Of a stretch of DNA of 12,244 nt, positions 6,562-12,244 are shown one piece after another (the first letter of the stretch is position 1; the number at the start of each line of letters is the position of its first letter). Source of the DNA: Bacteroidota bacterium. GTDB taxonomy: Bacteria > Bacteroidota > Bacteroidia > Chitinophagales > Chitinophagaceae. The stretch is from positions 1 to 12,244 of the forward strand of contig JAEYUA010000041.1 in the NCBI GenBank assembly GCA_023433755.1. Direction: 5' to 3'. The notes below the pieces were generated by a model. That model had not been told where the DNA came from and ran no database searches. It saw only the letters and a program-made list of their open reading frames with translations. The translations under genes were made by a program, and so were the position numbers.

Positions 6562-6578
6562 GCCAACAGCCAACAGCC
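6562..6578 (+). repeat. Heptamer repeat GCCAACA, copy 3
   Basis: Two identical units GCCAACA (6562-6568, 6569-6575) and a trailing GCC. Same unit as at 207-236 and, inverted, 6289-6326. Confidence 0.65.
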
Positions 6579-6639
6579 TTCCCTCGCTTCTTGGCACAAT
6601 TCTTATTCCTCTACATAATGTGGAATAAAATTGTGGTTT

Positions 6640-7023
6640 ATGAAAGCATTCATTCTCCTGCTGACCACCACCATGCTGGTGAGTTTTACAGGACGGGACG
6701 ATAAGGAAATTGATGGTATCTGGATGGGCTATTACCGATCGGAGATCATGAAAGAAAAAGTGATCGTTAAATTCAGTGCTGACGACCGCATGGAATTTTA
6801 TACAGGCGGAGTGAACGAACAAAGCCGTTGCATCGGATCGTACCGAATCATTGGTGATTCAGTTTCATTTACTTACAGGGATCCAGAAGGACTTGAGATC
6901 AGGATGCGCGGTCATCTCAACTACCGCAAGACCTCCCTCGAAGGTGTCTGGAAGAACGATGTGATGACAGGCAAGTTCCACCTGGAAAAACAAAATGTTG
7001 AGGAAAGGATCGTTCAGCCATGA
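6640..7023 (+). CDS. Small exported protein of unknown function
   Basis: A 127-residue protein. A hydrophobic N-terminus (MKAFILLLTTTMLVSFTG) looks like a Sec signal peptide, with cleavage near residue 18-20; there is no Cys for a lipobox. The rest is a run of short beta strands rich in Gly and aromatic residues (IDGIWMGYY, KVIVKFS, RMEFYTGG, GSYRIIGDSVSFTY, LEGVWK, GKFHLEK). The pattern IDGxW...GSY...GDSVSF...EGVWK is typical of small lipocalin-like single-domain barrels, but I cannot give a function. ATG 6640 is chosen; the in-frame TTG at 6631 would add only MWF before it. The stop touches the stop of the converging GNAT gene with no base between. Confidence 0.78.
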   Translation: MKAFILLLTTTMLVSFTGRDDKEIDGIWMGYYRSEIMKEKVIVKFSADDRMEFYTGGVNEQSRCIGSYRIIGDSVSFTYRDPEGLEIRMRGHLNYRKTSLEGVWKNDVMTGKFHLEKQNVEERIVQP

Positions 7024-7305
7024 TCAACCCATCACATCCTGCCATTCAGGTTTTTTCGATAATACCTTGCCGGCAAAGCTGCAGGTAGCAATGATCTTCA
7101 TTCCATGATGACGGGCGTAATCCACAGCCGCATGGACGAGTTCGATCCCCACATTTTTTCCTCTCAATGCTTCACTCACTTCTGTATGTTCTATAAGGAT
7201 AATATTTTCTCCCGGCAGGGTATACACCATTTCTGCTGCCACTTCATCTTCCAGTTCAACGTAGAACAGGCCTTTTGAACCGGAACTTTTATGTTGTACC
7301 GTCAT
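7024..7305 (-). CDS. Small GNAT-family N-acetyltransferase
   Basis: A 93-residue single-domain acetyltransferase of the short GNAT group (YjdJ/COG2388-like). The acetyl-CoA motif RGKNVG (48-53) follows IEHTEVSEAL, and the helix ELVHAAVDYARHHG and strand MKIIATCSFA complete the core. The first part (about 12-30) pairs FYVELEDEVAAEMVYTL as in the family. The substrate is unknown; members of this group are usually orphan. The frame stays open upstream to 7410, but that part is antisense to the trp leader and does not fit the family, so ATG at 7305 is chosen. A possible -7 element TAGCTTTA lies just upstream on the minus strand. It faces away from the trp operon and converges with the exported-protein gene, sharing no spacer with it. 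Confidence 0.85.
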   Translation of the reverse strand: MTVQHKSSGSKGLFYVELEDEVAAEMVYTLPGENIILIEHTEVSEALRGKNVGIELVHAAVDYARHHGMKIIATCSFAGKVLSKKPEWQDVMG

Positions 7306-7337
7306 AACAGTTTTTTCTAAAGCTATTGAAAATAATT

Positions 7338-7368
7338 TTTGCCGTTTGTGATTCCCATCACATCTTTG
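7338..7368 (+). promoter_or_regulatory. Promoter of the trp operon
   Basis: TTTG (7338-7341), a 19-bp spacer, then CATCTTTG (7361-7368), one mismatch to TAnnTTTG. Transcription would begin near 7373-7376, only a few bases before the leader ATG codons at 7374 and 7380. No better match lies between the GNAT gene and the leader. Confidence 0.6.
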
Positions 7369-7379
7369 CAGGCATGAGC

Positions 7380-7433
7380 ATGATAAATAAACATTGGTGG
7401 TGGCATACAAACTTCAGGCGGGTTTCTGTATAG
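7380..7433 (+). CDS. trpL: Trp operon leader peptide
   Basis: A 17-residue frame, MINKHWWWHTNFRRVSV, then TAG. Three TGG codons in a row (7395-7403) are very unlikely by chance just upstream of trpE. An in-frame ATG at 7374 would add Met-Ser. The Trp codons end 15 nt before the antiterminator left arm (7419-7430), and the stop codon (7431-7433) follows that arm directly. A ribosome stalled at Trp leaves the arm free; one at the stop masks it. Same arrangement as E. coli trpL, though the peptide sequence is unrelated apart from the Trp run. Confidence 0.93.
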   Translation: MINKHWWWHTNFRRVSV

Positions 7434-7492
7434 TCATTGCTATGTTTTGATATAGTTACAGGATCCCGGCAATATGTCGGGATTTTTTATTT
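7405..7492 (+). promoter_or_regulatory. Tryptophan transcription attenuator
   Basis: Three alternative pairings are visible. 1:2 hairpin: 7405-7412 with 7422-7431, 8 pairs with two single-base bulges. 2:3 antiterminator: 7419-7430 with 7457-7468, 11 of 12 pairs with one T-T mismatch and one G-U. 3:4 terminator: 7463-7471 with 7475-7483, then a T run. Segment 2 is shared by the first two and segment 3 by the last two, the same four-segment logic as enterobacterial trp. Low Trp stalls the ribosome on the TGG codons, frees segment 2 and allows readthrough into trpE. The regulatory outcome is inferred. Confidence 0.9.
7463..7492 (+). terminator. Attenuator terminator upstream of trpE
   Basis: Nine-bp stem ATCCCGGCA/TGTCGGGAT with one G-U pair and an ATA loop, then TTTTTT, A, TTT. 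It ends 13 bp before the trpE ATG. Its left arm overlaps the antiterminator right arm (7457-7468). Confidence 0.9.
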
Positions 7493-7505
7493 CATTAATT
7501 GATTC

Positions 7506-8924
7506 ATGAAAAAGACCATCATTAATACAAAGGTAAAAAGGCTGCTGGCTGATATTTATACCCCGGTAGGTATCTACCTGAGGCTGCGTGACCGATTCCG
7601 CGATACGATACTGCTGGAAAGCACGGACCATCATGCGGCGGAAAACAGTTATTCCTTTATCTGCATCAACGCAATTGCCGGCATTGAAGTGAAATCCATG
7701 AATGAACTGGAATTCAAAATGCCCGCGCAGGCTCCTGAAAAACAGTCTTTAACCGCAAAAGAAAACCTGTCTGATCTCCTCTGGAATTTTATGGGTCGTT
7801 TTGATATGCAGGCTGATGAAAGGGGTGCCCGTTTTGCCCAGGGACTTTACGGTTATTTCACGTTTGATATGATACCGATGCTGGAGAAGATGCCGCCCCA
7901 AAAGAAGGGAGTTGATGAAGAAACAAGGATTCCCCCTGCGCGGTACCGCCTGTACCAATATGTGATCGCTATCAATCATCATAAAGATGAACTGATACTT
8001 TGTGAGAACTGCGTTGCTAATCTTGAAAGTGAAATCGGGATAGTTGAGGGACTGATCAGCAGCAAGGATGTACCAGTATATCCATTTCAACTGAATGGAG
8101 AAGAGACCTCCAATATGAATGATGAGGATTACAAAATGATAGTAAAAAAAGGAATGGATGCCTGCTTCAGGGGCGATGTTTTCCAGATCGTTCTGAGCCG
8201 CCGTTACCAGCAGCCATTCAGGGGAGATGAATTCAATGTTTACCGCACACTCAGGAATATCAATCCTTCACCCTACCTCTTCTTTTTTGATTATGGCGAT
8301 TACCGCATCATGGGTTCATCCCCGGAAGCGCAGTTGATCATTGGGGGTGGAAAGGCAACGGTCCATCCCATTGCCGGTACATTTAAAAGAACGGGAGATG
8401 ACCTGCTCGATCAACAGAAGGCTGAAGAGCTGAAAAATGATCCCAAGGAAAATGCCGAGCATGTGATGCTGGTGGATCTTGCCCGCAATGATCTCAGCAG
8501 GGTATGCGAAAATGTAACGGTTAATCATTACAGGCAGGTGCAGTATTATTCTCACGTGATCCACCTGGTGAGCGAAGTGAGTGGTACTGTACAGGAAGAC
8601 AGCAATCCTTTCAAAATACTGTTCAACACTTTCCCGGCTGGAACATTAAGCGGCGCACCTAAATACAGGGCACTGCAACTAATTAACGAACTGGAACCCG
8701 GCAGCCGCAGTTTTTATGGTGGTGCCATTGGTTTTGTTGGAGCCAACGGATCCTGCAACCATGCCATCATGATCAGGAGTTTACTAAGCAGGAATAATTG
8801 TTTGTACCTGCAGGCCGGCGCTGGCGTAGTAGCGGCCAGCCAGCCGGAGCATGAACTTCATGAAGTGAATCATAAACTCAATGCACTGAAACTTGCTATC
8901 AGGAAGGCAGAACTATTAAGCTGA
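7506..8924 (+). CDS. trpE: Anthranilate synthase component I
   Basis: A 472-residue chorismate-using enzyme that, with TrpG, makes anthranilate, the first step of Trp synthesis. The N-terminal LLESTD (36-41) matches the LLES element at the Trp feedback site, so feedback inhibition is likely kept. The catalytic half carries NPSPYLFFFD (253-262), the signature PIAGT (288-292), DPKENAEHVMLVDLARNDL (312-330), FPAGTLSGAPK (376-386), and QAGAGVVAASQPEHE (436-450). PIAGT, and not the PIKGT of aminodeoxychorismate synthase PabB, points to anthranilate synthase. The start ATG is the first after the attenuator and gives the family N-terminus. TrpG starts 12 bp after the stop. Confidence 0.96.
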   Translation: MKKTIINTKVKRLLADIYTPVGIYLRLRDRFRDTILLESTDHHAAENSYSFICINAIAGIEVKSMNELEFKMPAQAPEKQSLTAKENLSDLLWNFMGRFDMQADERGARFAQGLYGYFTFDMIPMLEKMPPQKKGVDEETRIPPARYRLYQYVIAINHHKDELILCENCVANLESEIGIVEGLISSKDVPVYPFQLNGEETSNMNDEDYKMIVKKGMDACFRGDVFQIVLSRRYQQPFRGDEFNVYRTLRNINPSPYLFFFDYGDYRIMGSSPEAQLIIGGGKATVHPIAGTFKRTGDDLLDQQKAEELKNDPKENAEHVMLVDLARNDLSRVCENVTVNHYRQVQYYSHVIHLVSEVSGTVQEDSNPFKILFNTFPAGTLSGAPKYRALQLINELEPGSRSFYGGAIGFVGANGSCNHAIMIRSLLSRNNCLYLQAGAGVVAASQPEHELHEVNHKLNALKLAIRKAELLS

Positions 8925-8936
8925 TAAAAAACTGAA

Positions 8937-9503
8937 ATGAAAATTCTTGTTTTTGATAATTACGATTCCTTCACCTACAACCTGGTGCACCTGGTTAAAA
9001 AACTGGTGAACGATCCTGTAGATGTTTACCGTAATAACGAAATCAGCCTGGAGCAAGTGGCTGCTTATGATAAGATCATTCTTTCACCAGGACCCGGTAT
9101 ACCGGAAGAAGCCGGGTTACTGCTTCCGCTGATCAGGCAATACGCGGCGGAAAAATCGATCCTGGGTGTCTGCCTGGGTCACCAGGCCATCGGGCAGGCT
9201 TTCGGTGGAAGTCTTCGCAACCTGAGCACGGTGTACCATGGAGTGGCTACCCCGGTGGTGATAGACCCGGAAAATAAACTGTTTGAAGGCCTTCCAAAAC
9301 AGATACCTGTTGGCCGCTACCATAGCTGGATCATAAATGAAGAAGATTTTCCGGAATCACTTACCATAACTGCCAGGGACCAAAAAGGGTATATCATGGC
9401 GCTGGAGCATAAAACCCTGAATGTACAGGGTGTTCAGTTTCACCCTGAAAGCGTGCTGACCCCCGATGGTGAAAAGATTATTGCCAACTGGCTGAAGTTG
9501 TAA
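8937..9503 (+). CDS. trpG: Anthranilate synthase glutamine amidotransferase component
   Basis: A 188-residue class I glutamine amidotransferase that supplies ammonia to TrpE. The catalytic triad is Cys79 (GVCLGHQ), His169 and Glu171 (QFHPES). The oxyanion strand is SPGPGIPEEAG (50-60), and the family start MKILVFDNYDSFTYNLVH is complete. It is a stand-alone domain, not fused to TrpD as in enterobacteria. The family also serves folate synthesis as PabA; the trp operon position favours TrpG, though one protein may do both. It lies between trpE and trpD with short gaps (12 and 25 bp). Confidence 0.95.
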   Translation: MKILVFDNYDSFTYNLVHLVKKLVNDPVDVYRNNEISLEQVAAYDKIILSPGPGIPEEAGLLLPLIRQYAAEKSILGVCLGHQAIGQAFGGSLRNLSTVYHGVATPVVIDPENKLFEGLPKQIPVGRYHSWIINEEDFPESLTITARDQKGYIMALEHKTLNVQGVQFHPESVLTPDGEKIIANWLKL

Positions 9504-9528
9504 TGATGATGAAATAATCCTGATCGAG

Positions 9529-10521
9529 ATGAAAAAAATCCTGAGAATATTATTTGAACACAAAACCCTGGATTACCAACAGGCCCGGGAAGTGATGTTA
9601 AGCCTCGCAAGAGGGATCTTCAATGAAACGGAGATCACTGCTTTCATAACGGTTTACCTCATGCGAAGTATCACCATAGAAGAATTGCAGGGTTTCAGGG
9701 ATGGGTTGATGGAACTGGCCTTGCCCGTTAACCTCGATGATTACAAGGTGATGGATATTGTTGGAACCGGTGGCGACGGTAAAAATACTTTCAACATTTC
9801 CACCCTTGCCTGTTTTATTGTTGCAGGTGCAGGTCAGAAGGTGGCCAAACACGGTAATTATGGCGCCACTTCTGTAAGCGGGGCTTCCAATGTGATGGAA
9901 AACCTGGGTTATCGATTCAAAAACAATAATGAACAATTAAAAGCTGAGATAGAGGCCACCAATTTCACATTCATGCACGCGCCTTTGTTTCATCCTGCAT
10001 TGAAAGCCGTGTCGCGCATCCGCCGCGACCTTGGTTTCCGCACTTTTTTCAATATGCTGGGGCCGATGGTGAATCCTGCACGTCCCGCTTACCAGCTTGT
10101 TGGTGTTTACAGCCCGGAACTCGCCCGTGTGTATAATTACCTCTTGCAACAGCAGCCACATCCCTTTATGATCATTCACAGTCATGATGGTTATGATGAA
10201 GTTTCACTTACCAACGATACAAGGGTGATCACCCAGGCCGGGGAAAAAATAATGACCCCTGAAGCCATAGGAAAGAGAAGGGTTTCGGCTACCGACCTTC
10301 ATGGAGGAGATACAGTGGAATCCGCGGCAAAGATCTTCATGAAGATCCTCAGGTGCGAGGGAAGCTGGGCCCAGAACGCGGTGGTGCTGGCCAATGCAGC
10401 CATGGCCCTTCATTGTACGGGTAACTATAAAAATTATGATGCGGCTTATGCCGCTGCAGTGGATAGTCTCGAAAGCGGTAAGGCGCTTGCAGCTTTCAAT
10501 ACTTTAATCTCGATGCAGTAA
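9529..10521 (+). CDS. trpD: Anthranilate phosphoribosyltransferase
   Basis: A 330-residue enzyme that transfers phosphoribose from PRPP to anthranilate. PRPP and magnesium-binding motifs are intact: GTGGDG (79-84), NISTLA (89-94), KHGN (107-110), and the anthranilate-side stretch RRDLGFRTFFNMLGPMVNP (165-183). The length is normal for the monofunctional family. Start ATG 9529 gives MKKILRILFEHKTLDYQQA, a good family N-terminus. The stop TAA is one base before the trpC ATG, so the two are probably translationally coupled. Confidence 0.96.
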   Translation: MKKILRILFEHKTLDYQQAREVMLSLARGIFNETEITAFITVYLMRSITIEELQGFRDGLMELALPVNLDDYKVMDIVGTGGDGKNTFNISTLACFIVAGAGQKVAKHGNYGATSVSGASNVMENLGYRFKNNNEQLKAEIEATNFTFMHAPLFHPALKAVSRIRRDLGFRTFFNMLGPMVNPARPAYQLVGVYSPELARVYNYLLQQQPHPFMIIHSHDGYDEVSLTNDTRVITQAGEKIMTPEAIGKRRVSATDLHGGDTVESAAKIFMKILRCEGSWAQNAVVLANAAMALHCTGNYKNYDAAYAAAVDSLESGKALAAFNTLISMQ

Positions 10522-10522
10522 C

Positions 10523-11320
10523 ATGAACATTCTTGAAAGCATCATAGAAAGAAAAAAAGAAGAGGTGAGTGATCGCAAGCTGCGTATTCCCACTGCCACA
10601 CTGGAGCGGGAACCTGGCTTCCGGAGAAAAACTTTTTCCCTGGCTGCTGCTTTGAAGGAGCCCGGGGCCTCAGGTATCATCGCGGAATTCAAAAGAAAGT
10701 CACCTTCCAAAGGTTTGATCAATCCCGGGGCAGATCTGCTGGCGGTAACAGGGGCTTATGAAAAATATGGTGCATCAGGAATTTCAGTTCTTACCGATAC
10801 TGATTTTTTTGGCGGACGACTGGAAGACCTTCAATCTATCCGCCACCTGCAGTTGCCCATTCTCCGGAAAGAATTCATTATTGATCCTTACCAGTTGGTT
10901 GAATCAAAAGCTGCTGGTGCCGATGTGATCCTGCTGATTGCCGCCTGCCTCGAGCCTGGTGAAGTGAAAGAGCTGGCAGCAAAAACCAGGGAACTGGGTA
11001 TGGAATCTATTCTTGAGATTCATCACGAAGAAGAGCTGGGTCATATTTGCGATGAGGTTGACATGATAGGTATCAATAACAGGAATCTCAAAACATTCAG
11101 GGTTGATGTACAGGCATCTTTTCAGCTTAGAAAACAAATTGGGGATGACAGGATATGCATTGCTGAAAGCGGCCTGTCGGATGTGGAAACGGTTGTATCT
11201 TTAAAAGCGGCTGGCTTTAGTGGTTTTCTTATGGGAGAACATTTTATGAAGCAGGCCGATCCCACGGTTGCTTTTGCTGATTTTGTTAAACAGTTAAAAG
11301 CATCACGGAACACAGCATGA
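10523..11320 (+). CDS. trpC: Indole-3-glycerol phosphate synthase
   Basis: A 265-residue TIM barrel that closes the indole ring from CdRP with loss of CO2. The catalytic residues line up with the family: Glu55 and Lys57 (IAEFKRKSPSKG), Lys116 (LRKEF), Glu165 (LEIH), Asn185-Asn186 (GINNRNL), and Glu215-Ser216 (IAESG). It is monofunctional, with TrpF as a separate gene, unlike enterobacteria. It follows trpD by one base and overlaps trpF by ATGA. Confidence 0.96.
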   Translation: MNILESIIERKKEEVSDRKLRIPTATLEREPGFRRKTFSLAAALKEPGASGIIAEFKRKSPSKGLINPGADLLAVTGAYEKYGASGISVLTDTDFFGGRLEDLQSIRHLQLPILRKEFIIDPYQLVESKAAGADVILLIAACLEPGEVKELAAKTRELGMESILEIHHEEELGHICDEVDMIGINNRNLKTFRVDVQASFQLRKQIGDDRICIAESGLSDVETVVSLKAAGFSGFLMGEHFMKQADPTVAFADFVKQLKASRNTA

Positions 11321-11982
11321 AAATAAAAGTATGCGGCATCACACAGATCCAGCAGTTGCATCAACTGGGTGAAATGGGAGTAGCCTTTGCTGGTTTGATC
11401 TTTTATCCCAATAGTCCCCGTTACGTTATCCAACATGGTTTACGTCCCAAAGAATTGAAAAAAGAAAAGGTCAAACCCTATAAGGTTGGGGTTTTTGTGG
11501 ATGCTTCCTATGATGAAGTGATGCGGCAGGTGGATGATTACGGGCTGGACATGGTGCAGCTTCATGGCAGGGAAACGCCTTATGAATGTGCAAAAATAGC
11601 CAGCTACATTCATGTGATTAAAGCTTTCCGTTTTATGGAGAATGATCATGTGATGTGGATGATCAAGGATTATTATGGTGATGCTGACATGTTTTTATTT
11701 GATACGGGAGTACATGTGAAAAATGAGAATGGAGAAACACAGTATGGCGGAACAGGGAGAAAGTTTAACTGGAACAAATTAAAAGGGCTCGACATCGGGA
11801 AACCATTTTTTTTGAGCGGGGGTATTGAACCTGGAGATGGAAACCTGGTAAAGGAATTCAGGAAAGATCCTGTGGCAAAAGATCTTTTTGTAGTGGACAT
11901 CAACAGCCGCTTTGAAACTTCACCCGGGGTGAAGGATATGGAGAAAGTAAAAAAATTTATAAACGAAATCAATGAACCATGA
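11317..11982 (+). CDS. trpF: Phosphoribosylanthranilate isomerase
   Basis: A 221-residue TIM barrel that isomerises PRA to CdRP. The catalytic Cys6 (KVCGIT) and Asp129 (LFDT) are present, as are FLSGGI (165-170) and DINSRFETSPGVKD (194-207), the form common in this phylum. The loop after Asp129 is longer than usual (VHVKNENGETQYGGTGRKF in place of a short PGGTGKTF). ATG 11317 overlaps the trpC stop by four bases, and its own stop overlaps the next start in the same way, so translation is coupled on both sides. Confidence 0.95.
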   Translation: MKIKVCGITQIQQLHQLGEMGVAFAGLIFYPNSPRYVIQHGLRPKELKKEKVKPYKVGVFVDASYDEVMRQVDDYGLDMVQLHGRETPYECAKIASYIHVIKAFRFMENDHVMWMIKDYYGDADMFLFDTGVHVKNENGETQYGGTGRKFNWNKLKGLDIGKPFFLSGGIEPGDGNLVKEFRKDPVAKDLFVVDINSRFETSPGVKDMEKVKKFINEINEP

Positions 11983-12244
11983 AAAAGGTGAATCTCCTTG
12001 ATAAATTCAATTCCTTCAGCGATTACTGGAATCCAAGGATCGCGGGAGAACTGAACGGGCAACAGGTAAAGCTGGCCAAACTTTCAGGCGAATTCATCTG
12101 GCATAAGCATGATCATGAAGATGAGCTTTTTTTCGTGGTAAAGGGTAATCTTACCATGGTACTTCGTGATGGAGAGATAGAAATTGGTGAAGGTGAATTT
12201 TTTATTGTGCCTAAGGGAGTAGAACACAAACCTGTGGCTAAGGA
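11979..12244 (+). CDS. Cupin-domain protein, partial at right edge
   Basis: The first 88 residues of a small cupin are in the window; the end is cut off. Cupin motif 1 is His42-x-His44-x4-Glu49-x6-Gly56 (in WHKHDHEDELFFVVKG). Motif 2 is Gly72-x5-Pro78-x-Gly80-x2-His83. All four usual metal ligands are present, so a metal-binding beta barrel is expected. Its ATG overlaps the trpF stop by four bases, so it is part of the trp transcript and coupled to TrpF translation. It is not a standard Trp enzyme and its role here is unknown; trpB and trpA would be expected next but lie outside the window. Confidence 0.88.
   Translation, partial: MKKVNLLDKFNSFSDYWNPRIAGELNGQQVKLAKLSGEFIWHKHDHEDELFFVVKGNLTMVLRDGEIEIGEGEFFIVPKGVEHKPVAK

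Larger units (their letters stand above)
6289..6639. other. Repeat-filled spacer after hisB
   Basis: 351 bp with no supported gene. It holds, in order, an inverted heptamer repeat, an AT-rich hairpin that probably ends the his transcript, about 115 bp with nothing recognised (6370-6483), a CTTTGCG-type dispersed repeat, and a third heptamer block. In many Bacteroidota hisH, hisA, hisF and hisI/E would follow hisB; none is here. Confidence 0.6.

Noticed and set aside
6367..6822. 151-residue minus-strand frame across the repeat spacer
   Set aside because: Low-complexity translation of repeats that runs antisense into a better supported exported protein.
7306..7410. N-terminal extension of the GNAT protein to 7410
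   Set aside because: It is antisense to the trp promoter and leader and does not resemble the family; ATG 7305 fits.

Overview
The window looks like chromosome from a member of the Bacteroidota, most likely a Chitinophagaceae-type organism. This is judged from three things. The promoters fit the phylum-specific pattern TTG, about 20 bp, TAnnTTTG. Clear Shine-Dalgarno sequences are mostly absent. The protein sequences and dispersed intergenic repeats resemble those of that group. No database search was possible, so the family-level assignment is an inference.

Layout from left to right: the small signal recognition particle RNA (ffs, 14-108) with its promoter at the window edge; a repeat-rich spacer; a transaldolase-type member of the TalC/FSA family (309-959); a shared bidirectional terminator; a small secreted protein of unknown function on the minus strand (1036-1434); about 315 bp without a gene; then a histidine operon reading rightward. 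That operon has a promoter, a His-rich leader peptide inside a complete transcription attenuator, hisG, an in-frame hisD-hisC fusion, and bifunctional hisB. The other expected genes (hisH, hisA, hisF, hisI/E) are not downstream. Instead there are dispersed repeats, a small exported protein (6640-7023) and a convergent small GNAT acetyltransferase (7024-7305, minus).

The second half is a tryptophan operon: promoter, a leader peptide with three consecutive Trp codons in a second complete attenuator, then trpE, trpG, trpD, trpC and trpF, followed by a cupin gene that overlaps trpF by 4 bp and runs off the window. trpE/trpG make anthranilate, and trpD, trpC and trpF carry it to indole-3-glycerol phosphate. 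trpB and trpA are not inside the window.

The most striking content is the matched pair of ribosome-dependent attenuators about 5.5 kb apart. Each has a codon-biased leader peptide, an antiterminator whose left arm lies at or just before the leader stop codon, and a mutually exclusive intrinsic terminator just ahead of the first structural gene. All base pairs were worked out by eye from the sequence. The hisD-hisC fusion, with an out-of-frame TAA just before the old hisC ATG, and a tandem heptamer repeat family at three sites are the next most notable points.
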